Source of the DNA: Thalassovita mangrovi
Lineage (GTDB): Bacteria > Pseudomonadota > Alphaproteobacteria > Rhodobacterales > Rhodobacteraceae
Direction: 5' to 3'
DNA: 64,000 nucleotides
Assembly (NCBI RefSeq): GCF_009857745.1
Contig: NZ_WWEN01000002.1
Span: 372,001-436,000 of the forward strand
Shown: positions 43,882-53,102 of the stretch, piece after piece
How positions within the stretch are numbered: position 1 is the first letter of the stretch
Layout of the letters: every line of letters begins with the position of its first letter
Made by a program: the position numbers and the translations under genes
Notes under the pieces: generated by a model
Told to the model about the DNA's origin: nothing
Databases searched by the model: none
The model's input: only the letters and a program-made list of their open reading frames with translations

Positions 43882-45069
43882 CTACCCGCCCCGTTGCGGC
43901 GGCGTGGCACGGCGCCCGGCGGGGATCGCGCTGCGCCCGGTCAGCCGTTCGTATTCCTGCAGCGCGTAACGGTCGGTCATGCCCGCGATGTAATCGGACA
44001 CGATCCGCGCCAGCGCCGTTTCATCCTGCGCCTCTTCCACCGACTTGCGCCATTGCTTGGGCAGCAGCGTGGGATCGTCCATCAGCATCGGGAACAGTTG
44101 CTGGATCAGTTCGGTCACGTAGCTGCGGATTTCCACCACTTCCGGCGCCCGGTACATGCGGTGGAACAGGAATTCGCGGATCACCTTGAGCTGCGCCCAC
44201 AGATCGGGCGAAAACTGCACCATCATGCGCCCGGCGTCACGGATATCCTGCGCCGATCCCGGGTTCAGATCGGCCAGGTTGCGGCGCGACACGTCGATCA
44301 CGTCCTCGACCAGCACGCCGAAGAAGCGGCGCAAAGCCTCGTGCCGGCGGCGGTAGTAATTCAGCCCGGGATATTTGCGGTCGACCTCGGCGAAACAATC
44401 CTTGAGGATCGGCATCTCGGCCAGCTCATCGGTCGAAAACAACTCGGCCCGCAACCCGTCATGCAAGTCGTGATTGTTATAGGCGATGTCGTCGGACAGG
44501 GCGGCCACCTGCGCCTCGGCGCTGGCATGGGTGTGCAGTTCCAGGTCGAAAGCGGCATTGCATTCGGCCAGCGCCCAGGGGATGTCGCCGGTCACCGGGC
44601 CGTTATGCTTGGCGATCCCTTCCAGCGTTTCCCAGGTCAGGTTCAGCCCGTCCCATTCGGCGTAATGCCGTTCCAGTGCGGTGACGATGCGGATCGCCTG
44701 CGCGTTGTGATCGAAACCGCCATAGGGCGCCATCAGCTCGGCCAGAGCATCCTCGCCGGTATGACCGAAGGGCGTGTGGCCCAGATCGTGCGCCAGCGCC
44801 ACCGCCTCGGTCAGTTCGGGGTTCAGCCCCAGCGTGCCGCAGATCGTGCGGGCCACCTGCGCCACCTCGATCGAATGGGTCAGCCGGGTGCGGAAATAAT
44901 CGCCTTCGTGTTCGATGAACACTTGCGTCTTGTGCTTCAGCCGCCGGAAGCTGCTGGCGTGGATGATACGGTCTCGATCCCTTTGAAAACATGACCGGAA
45001 TGCGCTTTCTTCTTCCGGGTAGAGCCTGCCGCGGCTGGCCTTGGGGTCGGATGCGTAGGGGGCTGTCAT
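43882..45069 (-). CDS. dgt: deoxyguanosinetriphosphate triphosphohydrolase-like protein
   Basis: 395 residues of the HD superfamily, which hydrolyses dNTP to nucleoside plus triphosphate. Key motifs: SSFRRLKHKTQVF with TRLTHSIEVAQVARTI (first His), ALAHDLGHTPFGHTGEDAL (HD pair) and SDDIAYNNHDLHDGL. The N-terminus APYASDPKASRGRLYPEEESAFRSCFQRDRDRIIH is typical of type-2 dGTPase-like proteins of alphaproteobacteria. Divergent from erpA (80 bp between starts). Confidence 0.88.
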   Translation of the reverse strand: MTAPYASDPKASRGRLYPEEESAFRSCFQRDRDRIIHASSFRRLKHKTQVFIEHEGDYFRTRLTHSIEVAQVARTICGTLGLNPELTEAVALAHDLGHTPFGHTGEDALAELMAPYGGFDHNAQAIRIVTALERHYAEWDGLNLTWETLEGIAKHNGPVTGDIPWALAECNAAFDLELHTHASAEAQVAALSDDIAYNNHDLHDGLRAELFSTDELAEMPILKDCFAEVDRKYPGLNYYRRRHEALRRFFGVLVEDVIDVSRRNLADLNPGSAQDIRDAGRMMVQFSPDLWAQLKVIREFLFHRMYRAPEVVEIRSYVTELIQQLFPMLMDDPTLLPKQWRKSVEEAQDETALARIVSDYIAGMTDRYALQEYERLTGRSAIPAGRRATPPQRGG

Positions 45070-45149
45070 AGGGAAAACGGGTCCTTGTCGCCTGTGCCTG
45101 CCGAACTTATATTCTTCATGTAACGCGACGATACAGTTTGGAGCCCCAA

Positions 45150-45473
45150 ATGCAACTTCCCCCCAAGGTGACCCAACGCGCCTTTGAACGGCTGGCCGAA
45201 ATCGGCGCCGCCGACCAGGGTCAGGCCCTGCGCGTCGCGGTGGAAGGCGGCGGTTGTTCCGGGTTCCAATACGATATCCGGCTGGACGCGCCCGCCGAGG
45301 ACGACCTGGTGCTGGAAGGCGCCGGTGAAAAGGTCGTGGTGGACGCCGTGTCGCTGCCTTTCCTGACCGGTGCGACCATCGATTTCAGCGAGGAACTGAT
45401 CGGCGCGCGTTTCGTGATCGAAAATCCCAACGCGACCTCGTCTTGCGGCTGCGGGACGTCGTTTTCGATGTAA
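45150..45473 (+). CDS. erpA: iron-sulfur cluster insertion protein ErpA/A-type carrier
   Basis: 107 residues from the ATG at 45150 (GGAG 8 bp upstream). The A-type carrier cysteines are all present: Cys in VEGGGCSGFQYDI and the pair in SSCGCGTSFSM. The protein carries Fe-S clusters to apo-targets. ErpA and IscA types cannot be separated firmly by sequence alone; the location away from an isc/suf operon favours ErpA. Divergent from dgt. Confidence 0.88.
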   Translation: MQLPPKVTQRAFERLAEIGAADQGQALRVAVEGGGCSGFQYDIRLDAPAEDDLVLEGAGEKVVVDAVSLPFLTGATIDFSEELIGARFVIENPNATSSCGCGTSFSM

Positions 45474-45649
45474 GCCCGCTTTCATCGCTCCTTAAAATCC
45501 CAGATCATCTTGATGCGGCGGGCCCGGCCTGCCGCCGCCGCGACGGCGATCAGCGGGAAGTTTCCTCCGCCGCTCGCCGAAACCGCGCCTCACCGCTTGC
45601 ACCCGCTGCCCGCTTACGGGCATAGAGGCGGGGCAGAAGGAGGCCGGCT

Positions 45650-46456
45650 ATGAAGATCGCAACGTTCAACATCAACGGGATCAAGGCGCGGGTGAACGCG
45701 CTGAGCGACTGGCTCGACGAAGCCCAGCCCGACGTGGCGCTGCTGCAGGAAATCAAGTCGGTCGACGAAGCCTTCCCGCGCGAGATTTTCGAGGACAAGG
45801 GCTATAACGTCGAAACCCACGGCCAGAAAAGCTTCAACGGCGTGGCGATCCTGTCGAAACTGCCGCTGGAAGACGTGCGGCGGGGCCTGCCGGGTGACGA
45901 CAGCGACGAACAGGCGCGCTGGATCGAGGCGACGGTGGTGGGCAAGCAGGCGGTCCGCCTCTGCGGGCTCTACCTGCCCAACGGCAACCCGGTGGAATTG
46001 CAGGACGACGGCACCCCGGTGCCGGACGGCAAATACGATTACAAGCTGCGCTGGATGGACCGGCTCTATGCCCGCGCGCAGGAACTTCTGGCCGATGAAA
46101 TGCCGGCGCTGATGGCGGGCGATTACAACATCATCCCGCAGGCCGAGGACGCCCGCCGCCCCGAGGCGTGGTTGGAAGATGCGCTGTTCCGGCCCGAAAG
46201 CCGCGCCGCGTTCCGCCGCATCCTCAACCTTGGCTTCACCGAGGCGTTCCGCGCCCGCACCCGGGGGCCCGGTCACTATTCCTTCTGGGATTACCAGGCC
46301 GGAAGCTGGAACCGCGACGACGGCATCCGCATCGACCATTTCCTGCTGACCCCGCAATGCGCCGACCTGCTGCTGGATTGCCAGATCGACAAGGACGTGC
46401 GCGGACGGGAAAAACCGTCGGACCACGTGCCGGTCTGGGTCGAGCTGGACGCCTGA
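45650..46456 (+). CDS. xth: exodeoxyribonuclease III
   Basis: 268 residues. Xth is an AP endonuclease and 3'-5' exonuclease for base-excision repair. Motifs: MKIATFNINGIKARVNAL with the catalytic Asn, DVALLQEIKSVDEAFP with catalytic Glu, LMAGDYNIIPQAEDARRP (Asp/Asn metal site), and RIDHFLLTPQCADLLLDCQIDK followed by EKPSDHVPVWVEL (catalytic His). GAAGGAG lies before the ATG. Complete. Confidence 0.96.
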   Translation: MKIATFNINGIKARVNALSDWLDEAQPDVALLQEIKSVDEAFPREIFEDKGYNVETHGQKSFNGVAILSKLPLEDVRRGLPGDDSDEQARWIEATVVGKQAVRLCGLYLPNGNPVELQDDGTPVPDGKYDYKLRWMDRLYARAQELLADEMPALMAGDYNIIPQAEDARRPEAWLEDALFRPESRAAFRRILNLGFTEAFRARTRGPGHYSFWDYQAGSWNRDDGIRIDHFLLTPQCADLLLDCQIDKDVRGREKPSDHVPVWVELDA

Positions 46457-46475
46457 GGCGCCGCCGCCCCGCCGG

Positions 46476-47297
46476 TCAGTTCCGTTTGCGCCATTCCGAT
46501 GGCGTCATCCCGAAATGGCGCCGGAAGGCGGCGACGAAGGCGCTTGGGCTGGAATAGCCCAGCCGGGCTGCCAGGACCGTGCTGCCCTGCCCCATCTGCA
46601 ATCCCTCAAGCGCCAGCATGAAGCGCATGCGGTCGCGCCAGTCGCGCCAGCTCAGCCCGGTTTCGGCCGGGAACAGGCGGCTCAGGGTGCGTTCGCTCGA
46701 CCCCGCCAGTTCAGCCAGCCGCGCCAGCCCCTGCGCGTCCTCGGGATGGGCCAGCAGGTGATCCATCACCGCCACCAGCCGCGGGTCGCGCCCGCCGGGC
46801 AACCGCAGGTCGGGGCGTTCCAGTTGCGTCATCTCGTCCAGCGCCACCCAGCCAAGGCGGCGGCGCTGCGCCGGGGAAAGCCGTTCGCCCGCCCCCGGCG
46901 CCAGCCTGCGCGCGATGCCGCGCAGAAGCGGCGTGGCGCGCACCACCGTCGGCCGGTCGGGCAGACCGCTGCGGGCGGCATAGCGCGGGTGGAGATAGAA
47001 ATTCTGCAGTTCGATCGCGCTGCCCACCGTCAACTGGTGACGCAGACCGGAGGGGATCCAGATGCCGTGACGATCCGGGATGAACCAAGTGTCATCACCG
47101 ACCTCGAGCCGCATCACCCCGTCGAAACACAACGCCAGCTGGGCCCGCGGGTGTGCGTGCGGCTGCACGGAAACGCCCGCCTCGCGCTGGCCCGCCCAGG
47201 CCAGCAGCGGCTGACGGGCATCGCCCAGATCGCCCAGCGGCATCGGCGGATGCATCTTCTTACGCTGCTTTGGCGGAAATTCGACATCTTTTGTCAT
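46476..47297 (-). CDS. AraC-family transcriptional regulator
   Basis: 273 residues from the ATG at 47297. The N-terminal cupin-like sensor (about 45-95) includes VQPHAHPRAQLALCFDGVMRLEVGDDTW and RHGIWIPSGLRHQL. The C-terminal double helix-turn-helix (about 165-270) reads LARLAELAGSSERTLSRLFPAETGLSWRDWRDRMRFMLAL and VAARLGYSSPSAFVAAFRRHFGMTPSEWR. Divergent from the SLC13-type transporter gene (92 bp between starts), which is its most likely target. Confidence 0.9.
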   Translation of the reverse strand: MTKDVEFPPKQRKKMHPPMPLGDLGDARQPLLAWAGQREAGVSVQPHAHPRAQLALCFDGVMRLEVGDDTWFIPDRHGIWIPSGLRHQLTVGSAIELQNFYLHPRYAARSGLPDRPTVVRATPLLRGIARRLAPGAGERLSPAQRRRLGWVALDEMTQLERPDLRLPGGRDPRLVAVMDHLLAHPEDAQGLARLAELAGSSERTLSRLFPAETGLSWRDWRDRMRFMLALEGLQMGQGSTVLAARLGYSSPSAFVAAFRRHFGMTPSEWRKRN

Positions 47298-47389
47298 TTT
47301 GTCGTTCTCGCACATCTCGGCGCCGGCCGCTAGGCCTGCCCGTGGATTTTCAGGCCCCGCGCCTGCGCAACTCGGGAGAACGCAAAGAC

Positions 47390-48766
47390 ATGTCCTATTT
47401 CCGTCAGGCCGTTGTCGGTCTCGTCCTGCTTCTGTCCGCCTGGATCGCCCTGGCGATGCCTGCCGGGATGGATCAGGATCAGGCGCTGACCTTCGGTATC
47501 GTGCTGATCACGCTCAGCCTTTGGGCCACCGGGTTGGTGCCGGGCTATGTCGCCTCGACCTTCTTCTTCGCCGCTCTTCTGCTGGGCGGCTTCGCGACGC
47601 CCGACATCGTCTTTTCAGGCTTCACCTCGACCGCGATGTGGCTGATCGTGGCGGGTTTCGTAATCGGGTCGGCGATCACGATTTCGGGCCTGGGCGCGCG
47701 GATGGGCAGCCTGGCGCGGCCGCATCTGTCGAAAAGCTACCCGATGCTGATCGGCGGGCTAATGGTGCTGGGCATGGCTATGGGGTTCGTGATGCCGTCT
47801 TCGATGGGGCGCGCGGCGGTGCTGGTGCCGGTGGGCATGGCGCTGGCCGATGCCTTCGGGTTCGAAAAGGGATCGCGCGGGCGCACCGGCGTGGCGGTGA
47901 TCATCGCGTTTGGCACCAACATGCCCAGCTTTGCCATCCTGCCCTCGAACATCCCCAACGTGGTGCTGTCGGGCATGGCCGAGCGGCTGCTGGACATGCA
48001 TTTCAGCTATGCCGATTACCTGCTGCTGCATTACCCGGTGCTGGGGATCGTCAAGTCGGCGATCATCGTGGCGCTGGTGCTGGTCTTCTTCCCCGCCCGG
48101 ATCGAAACCCGCGACTACAAGCCCTCCGAGGGTCAGAAGACATCGGCCCGGCGCCAATTCGCTCTGCTGGCGGTGCTGCTGGTGACGCTGGGCTTCTGGG
48201 CGACAGACCAGATCCACGGCATCAACGCCGCCTGGATCGGGCTGGCGACCTCGCTGGTGCTGATGGTGCCGCAATTCGGTTTCGTGCCGCCGCCCGCGTT
48301 CAAATCCTCGGTCGATTTCAGCATGCTGCTGTTCGTGTCGGGCGCTTTGGCGCTTGGCGCGGTGGTCAACTCCACCGGGCTGGGCGAAATCGTCGCCCGC
48401 GAAGTGACGGCGCTGCTGCCGCTGACCGAGGGGCGGGATTTCCTGAACTTCGCGTCGCTGTCGCTGCTGGGCGCGGCCACCTCGATCTTCACCACCATGC
48501 CGGGGGTGCCGGCGGTGCTGACGCCGCTGGCCGGGGAACTGTCGCAAGCTACCGGGTTTTCGCAGCACGCGGTGCTGATGACGCAGGTGATCGGCTTCTC
48601 GACGGTGATCTTCCCCTATCAGGTCGGGCCGCTGATCGTCGCCATGGGGCTGGCGGGCGAATCCACCCGGCCGCTGTTGCGGATGACGCTGGCGCTCAGC
48701 CTGGTGACCCTGCTGGTGCTGATCCCGCTCGACTATCTTTGGTGGAAACTGCTTGGGGTGATCTGA
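47390..48766 (+). CDS. SLC13/DASS-type anion transporter
   Basis: 458 residues from the ATG at 47390 with GGGAG upstream. About twelve helices. The organisation is that of the divalent anion:Na+ symporter family: LSLWATGLVPGYVASTFFFAALLLGG early, FGTNMPSFAILPSNIPNVVLSGMAE in the first half and FTTMPGVPAVLTPLAGELSQATGFS with YQVGPLIVAMGLAG in the second half, replacing the usual SNT motifs. Dicarboxylates, tricarboxylates or sulfonates are possible substrates. The AraC gene upstream is divergent. Confidence 0.78.
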   Translation: MSYFRQAVVGLVLLLSAWIALAMPAGMDQDQALTFGIVLITLSLWATGLVPGYVASTFFFAALLLGGFATPDIVFSGFTSTAMWLIVAGFVIGSAITISGLGARMGSLARPHLSKSYPMLIGGLMVLGMAMGFVMPSSMGRAAVLVPVGMALADAFGFEKGSRGRTGVAVIIAFGTNMPSFAILPSNIPNVVLSGMAERLLDMHFSYADYLLLHYPVLGIVKSAIIVALVLVFFPARIETRDYKPSEGQKTSARRQFALLAVLLVTLGFWATDQIHGINAAWIGLATSLVLMVPQFGFVPPPAFKSSVDFSMLLFVSGALALGAVVNSTGLGEIVAREVTALLPLTEGRDFLNFASLSLLGAATSIFTTMPGVPAVLTPLAGELSQATGFSQHAVLMTQVIGFSTVIFPYQVGPLIVAMGLAGESTRPLLRMTLALSLVTLLVLIPLDYLWWKLLGVI

Positions 48767-48807
48767 CCCCACCGCACAAGGGCTGAGGGCGGGACACCGC
48801 CCTCGGC

Positions 48808-49977
48808 TCATCGTGGCGCGGTTTCGTCGTGGCCGTAGATCCAGTCGAACTGGTGCAGCATGGCCGAGGGCGCCATCACCCCGCCGATCCTCAGCGCGGT
48901 ATGGGCGGCGAAGCGTAGCGGCCCGCTGCGCAGGTGGTATTTCCAGGCATTGCCGGTGGCGGCGTTGATCACCCGGCGGGCGCGCGCCGCGCGGCGGGCC
49001 TGATACCCGGCCAATCCGGCGGCGATACTGTCGGTCGCAGACAGCTCATCGGCCAGCGCCCAGGCGTCTTCCAGCGCCATCGAGGCGCCCTGCGCCAGGA
49101 ACGGCAGCGTCGGATGCGCCGCATCGCCCAGAAGCGCGCAATTGCCGCCCTGCCAGATGCGGGCGACGGGATGGCGGAACAGCCCCCACAGGTGCACTTC
49201 CTCGACGCGGGCCAGCATATCCTGCACCTCACCGCCGAAATCGGCGAAGGCGGCGCGCAGGTTGGCGGGATCGTCGCGGAAATTCCAGCCCTCTTCGGTC
49301 CAGTTTTTACGTTCCTGCACCGCCACCAGGTTCAGCGCCGATCCGCCGCGCAGCGGATAGCTGACCATGTGACGCCCCGGCCCCATATGGACCCAGGCTT
49401 CGGCCGTGCGGCAATCGGTGTTGGGGATGGTGGCGCGCCAGGCGGTCTGCCCGGTGAAGCGCGGCGCGTCGGCGCCGTTGAGTTCCGGGCGCAGGCGCGA
49501 ATGCAACCCGTCGGCCCCGATGATGACATCGGCCTCGATCACCGTGCCGTTGCCGACATGGGCGCGCGGGCGCTCGCCCGGCTCGACCCGGGTGACCTGC
49601 TGCAACAGCCGCAGCTTGACGCCCGCATCGCGCGCGCCGCGCGCCAGCAACCCGATCAGGTCAGCGCGGTGCACAAAATAGTAATGGCGATTCTCCAGCC
49701 GCCCGAGGTCGAGGCGCAGCACCTCGCCCTTGCGGTAATCGCGCAGGCTGATCGCATCGGCCCGCACCGCACCTGCGGCCAGCTCATCGCCCAGCCCAAG
49801 CGCGTCGAGCACCGCAAAGCCGTTCGGGCTGACCTGCAGCCCCGCGCCGACTTCGGTGATCGCCTCGGCCTGTTCCAGCAGCGTGACGGAGGCCCCGCGC
49901 AGCGCCAGGGCCCGCGCCGCCGCCAGCCCGCCGATGCCGCCGCCGATCACCAGAATGTTCAGTCCAATCACGCTCAT
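48808..49977 (-). CDS. FAD-dependent monooxygenase (salicylate hydroxylase-like)
   Basis: 389 residues of class A flavoprotein monooxygenase. The dinucleotide fold is ILVIGGGIGGLAAARALALRG with GxGxxG, the DG motif is VIIGADGLHSRLRPEL, and the FAD-phosphate motif GD is in CALLGDAAHPTLPFLAQGASMALEDAWAL. Sequence order resembles salicylate and 3-hydroxybenzoate/nicotinate hydroxylases. No ring-cleavage gene is near, so the aromatic substrate is unknown. Convergent with the SLC13 gene, which may or may not bring its substrate. Confidence 0.83.
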   Translation of the reverse strand: MSVIGLNILVIGGGIGGLAAARALALRGASVTLLEQAEAITEVGAGLQVSPNGFAVLDALGLGDELAAGAVRADAISLRDYRKGEVLRLDLGRLENRHYYFVHRADLIGLLARGARDAGVKLRLLQQVTRVEPGERPRAHVGNGTVIEADVIIGADGLHSRLRPELNGADAPRFTGQTAWRATIPNTDCRTAEAWVHMGPGRHMVSYPLRGGSALNLVAVQERKNWTEEGWNFRDDPANLRAAFADFGGEVQDMLARVEEVHLWGLFRHPVARIWQGGNCALLGDAAHPTLPFLAQGASMALEDAWALADELSATDSIAAGLAGYQARRAARARRVINAATGNAWKYHLRSGPLRFAAHTALRIGGVMAPSAMLHQFDWIYGHDETAPR

Positions 49978-50051
49978 CCGTTTGCCCGATAAGAAAAAAC
50001 GCCGGGACCGGGGCCCCGACGTCCTATGCTTTTACGCCCGACACCGCGCGA

Positions 50052-50474
50052 TCAGTCGTCGCGATGTACTTTTTCTCGCCGTTCGTGGCGTTCCTGGGCT
50101 TCCAGGCTCATCGTGGCGATGGGCCGCGCGTCCAGCCGTTTCAGGCTGATCGGTTCGCCGGTCACCTCGCAATAACCGTATTCGCCTTCGTCGATGCGGC
50201 GCAGGGCGGCGTCGATCTTGGCGACCAGCTTGCGCTGGCGGTCGCGGGTGCGCAGTTCCAGCGCGCGGTCGGTTTCCTCGCTGGCGCGGTCTGCGACGTC
50301 GGGGATATTGCGCGTGGTTTCCTGCAGGCCCTCGATCGTGTCGCGGCTGTCGTCAACGATCTCGGCCTTCCAGGCCAGAAGCTTACGCCGGAAATATTCC
50401 AGCTGCTTCTCATTCATGAATGGTTCGTCTTCCGCCGGACGGTAATCATCGGAAATAAAGGTTTCCGCCTTCAT
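50052..50474 (-). CDS. dksA: DksA-family RNA polymerase-binding regulator, single-Cys type
   Basis: 140 residues from the ATG at 50474 (MKAETFISDDYRPAEDEPFMN), preceded by GAGGGAAAAG; ATGs at 50525 and 50573 add unconserved sequence. DksA enters the RNA polymerase secondary channel and works with ppGpp. The coiled coil covers about 24-100 with tip TTRNIPDVADRASEE. The C-terminal finger YGYCEVTGEPISLKRLDARPIATMSLEAQERHE retains only one of four zinc cysteines, so zinc binding is unlikely. Rhodobacter has a functional DksA of this kind, as I recall. Confidence 0.85.
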   Translation of the reverse strand: MKAETFISDDYRPAEDEPFMNEKQLEYFRRKLLAWKAEIVDDSRDTIEGLQETTRNIPDVADRASEETDRALELRTRDRQRKLVAKIDAALRRIDEGEYGYCEVTGEPISLKRLDARPIATMSLEAQERHERREKVHRDD

Positions 50475-50654
50475 CTCTTTTCCCTCATCAAGGCCATGGT
50501 CTGTCAATCCAGAATCCTTTGACATATGGCTGCCTCCCGGCGCCCGTCTATCCCACTGGGGGGGGAATGTCACTACCTATAACGCCACAGATTGCGGGTG
50601 GTTTAACTTCGCGATACTGTGCCGCGAAACTGTGCATTATAGGGTGGAGAGCAG

Positions 50655-51494
50655 ATGAAATTCCAAGGCACCGACGCCTATGTGGCGACCGATGACCTGA
50701 CCGTTGCGGTCAACGCGGCGGTGACGCTGGAACGGCCCTTGCTGGTCAAGGGCGAACCGGGCACCGGCAAGACCGAACTCGCCAAGCAGGTGGCCAGCGC
50801 CCTCGGCCTGCGAATGATCGAATGGAACATCAAGTCGACCACCAAGGCGCAGCAGGGCCTGTATGAATATGACGCGGTCAGCCGTCTGCGCGACAGCCAG
50901 CTGGGCGATGAGCGCGTCCACGACGTGAAGAATTACATCAAGCAGGGCAAGCTGTGGCAGGCATTCGAATCGGACGAAAAGATCGTGCTGCTGATCGACG
51001 AGATCGACAAGGCCGATATCGAGTTCCCCAACGACTTGCTGCAGGAACTCGACAAGATGGAGTTCCACGTCTACGAGACCGGCGAAACGATCCGCGCCAA
51101 GAACCGCCCGATCATCATCATCACCTCGAATAACGAAAAGGAACTGCCCGACGCCTTCCTGCGTCGCTGTTTCTTCCATTACATCCGCTTCCCCGATGCC
51201 GACACGATGCGCCAGATCGTCGAGGTGCATCACCCCGGCATCAAGGAACAGCTGCTGACCACCGCGCTGACCCAGTTCTATGAAATCCGCGACATGGCGG
51301 GGCTGAAGAAGAAGCCCTCGACCAGCGAGGTTCTGGACTGGCTGAAGCTGCTGCTGGCCGAGGATCTGGACGCCGAAGACCTCAAGCGCGACGGCGCCAA
51401 CGCGCTGCCGAAACTGCACGGGGCGTTGTTGAAGAACGAACAGGACGTGCACCTGTTCGAACGGCTGGCCTTCATGGCGCGCAGCCAGCGCTGA
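50655..51494 (+). CDS. MoxR-family AAA+ ATPase
   Basis: 279 residues. MoxR ATPases act as chaperone-like remodelers, often with VWA-domain partners. Walker A GEPGTGKTEL at 33-42; Walker B LLIDEIDKADIEFPNDLLQEL; sensor 1 IIITSNNEKELPDAFLRRC with the Arg finger; sensor-2 like region near FLRRCFFHYIRFPDA. The C-terminal lid is TSEVLDWLKLLLAEDLDAEDL. GGTGGAGAGCAG precedes the ATG. The VWA gene likely to be its partner lies at 53270, after a terminator-like hairpin and two other genes. Confidence 0.9.
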   Translation: MKFQGTDAYVATDDLTVAVNAAVTLERPLLVKGEPGTGKTELAKQVASALGLRMIEWNIKSTTKAQQGLYEYDAVSRLRDSQLGDERVHDVKNYIKQGKLWQAFESDEKIVLLIDEIDKADIEFPNDLLQELDKMEFHVYETGETIRAKNRPIIIITSNNEKELPDAFLRRCFFHYIRFPDADTMRQIVEVHHPGIKEQLLTTALTQFYEIRDMAGLKKKPSTSEVLDWLKLLLAEDLDAEDLKRDGANALPKLHGALLKNEQDVHLFERLAFMARSQR

Positions 51495-51510
51495 TCGCCA
51501 CCGAATTAGG

Positions 51511-51541
51511 CGCCCCCGGGAAACGGCCTGTTTCCGGGGGC
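51511..51541 (+). terminator. hairpin after moxR-type gene
   Basis: GCCCCCGG-GAAAC pairs with GTTTCCGGGGGC around GGCCT with one bulged G, starting 18 bp past the stop at 51494. No T-run follows, so efficiency is uncertain; it may separate the ATPase from the downstream unit or only attenuate. Confidence 0.5.
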
Positions 51542-51719
51542 AGCCGCCCCGCCGGTCACACTCGCGCCCCATTTCGGCGCTAGGCTGCAAGCCCCGGCAC
51601 GACCGCCCCCCTGTTTCACGTCGGAATTCTGACGCGGGCGTCAGGCATTTTGCCATTTTGAAAGACGAAAGTATGGTATCAGTATATTTTTCATTGATCC
51701 GAACCGGGGGCGTCACAGG

Positions 51720-53102
51720 ATGAATTTGACCCGTTTGCTGCTGCCTTTGTGCTTTACGCTTGGCGCCTGCATGTCCACCGCCCCGACCGAGATGCCGACG
51801 CGGGCGGCCTCCACCGATGCGGCGCCGATGCTGCCGCCGATGAAAACCTTTGCCCAAACCCGCCCCGACGCGCCAAAGGCATCGAATGCCGATATCGCGC
51901 GCGATTTCCTCGATCTGGCCTTCAAGCTGGAATCGGGGCGCGAATTGCCGGTGCTGACCCGGTTCGAGGGCCCGATCACCCTGCGCGTCACCGGCAAGGC
52001 GCCGATCAGCCTGGGCATCGACCTGGAAACCCTGCTGAGCCGGCTGCGCCGCGAGGCCGGGATCGATATCCGCATGACCCGCTCGAAAGCCGCCTCGATC
52101 ACCATCGAGGCGGTCAGCCATGATCAGATTCGCAAGCAACTGCCGCAGGCCGCCTGTTTCGTGGTCCCCAACGTGTCGAGCCTGGCCGAATATGCCGGTG
52201 CCCGCCACGCCGTGCGCACCGACTGGTCGCGGCTGGCCAGCCGCGAAAGGCTGGCCATCTTCGTGCCCGCCGACGCGCCGCCGCAGGAATTGCGCGATTG
52301 CCTGCATGAAGAACTGGCGCAGGCGCTTGGGCCGCTGAACGACCTCTACCGGCTGTCAGACAGCGTGTTCAACGACGACAATGTCCATACGGTGCTGACC
52401 GGCTACGACATGCTGATCCTGCGGGCGTTCTATTCGCCGCAGTTGCATTCGGGCATGCGCCGCGATGAAGTGGCGGCGCGGCTGCCCAATATCCTGGCCG
52501 CGCTGAACCCGGCCGGTGCGCGCCGCACGCCGCAATATCTGCCGGAAACCACGCGGGCCTGGATCGACGCGATCCAGGACGCGCTTGGCCCCGGCAGCAC
52601 CCCCACCGCGCGCAGGCTGGCCGCACAGCGGGCGCTCAGCATCGCCCGCGCCGAGGGCTGGACCGATCACCGCCGCGCCTTTTCCCATTACGCGATTGGC
52701 CGGCTGACCCAGAATTACGACGCCGAGGTTGCCCTGGCGCATTTCCGTGCCGCCGAACGCTATTACGCCCAGACCCCCGGTACCGGGCTGCACCGGGCCC
52801 AGGTGGCGCAGCAACTGGCGGCCTATGCGATCAGCGAAGGCCGCGGGCAGGCGGCGCTCGACATCATCGACCCGCATCTGAACACCGCCACCCAGCATGA
52901 AAACGCGGCCCTGCTGTCGACCCTGCTGCTGCTGCGCGCCGAGGCGCTTGATCTGCTGGGCCGGACCAATGAGGCGCGGCTGGTCAGGCTGGACAGTCTG
53001 GGCTGGGCGCGCTACGGGTTCGGGGCGGACTGGGCGGTGCGGGCCAAGCTGAAGGAAATCACCGCATTAAGCCCGCTGAAGAGGAGCAACGGGCAAATAT
53101 GA
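51720..53102 (+). CDS. DUF2927-domain lipoprotein
   Basis: 460 residues with a lipoprotein signal ending TLGAC (Cys17). The DUF2927 region (about 55-255) includes FLDLAFKLESGRELPVLTRFEGPITLRVTGKAP, LSRLRREAGIDI and DCLHEELAQALGPLNDLYRLSDSVFNDDNVHTVLTGYDMLILRAFYSP. HEE followed by distant acids could be a metal site of gluzincin-like type, though this is not established. Residues about 285-455 look like a TPR-like helical repeat region. Its stop overlaps the start of the next small gene (ATGA). Function unknown. Confidence 0.75.
   Translation: MNLTRLLLPLCFTLGACMSTAPTEMPTRAASTDAAPMLPPMKTFAQTRPDAPKASNADIARDFLDLAFKLESGRELPVLTRFEGPITLRVTGKAPISLGIDLETLLSRLRREAGIDIRMTRSKAASITIEAVSHDQIRKQLPQAACFVVPNVSSLAEYAGARHAVRTDWSRLASRERLAIFVPADAPPQELRDCLHEELAQALGPLNDLYRLSDSVFNDDNVHTVLTGYDMLILRAFYSPQLHSGMRRDEVAARLPNILAALNPAGARRTPQYLPETTRAWIDAIQDALGPGSTPTARRLAAQRALSIARAEGWTDHRRAFSHYAIGRLTQNYDAEVALAHFRAAERYYAQTPGTGLHRAQVAQQLAAYAISEGRGQAALDIIDPHLNTATQHENAALLSTLLLLRAEALDLLGRTNEARLVRLDSLGWARYGFGADWAVRAKLKEITALSPLKRSNGQI

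Noticed and set aside
42703-44994. 763-codon plus-strand frame opposite the antiporter and dgt genes
   Set aside because: It spans two well-supported genes on the other strand and reads as Gln/Arg/His/Asp-rich shadow sequence.
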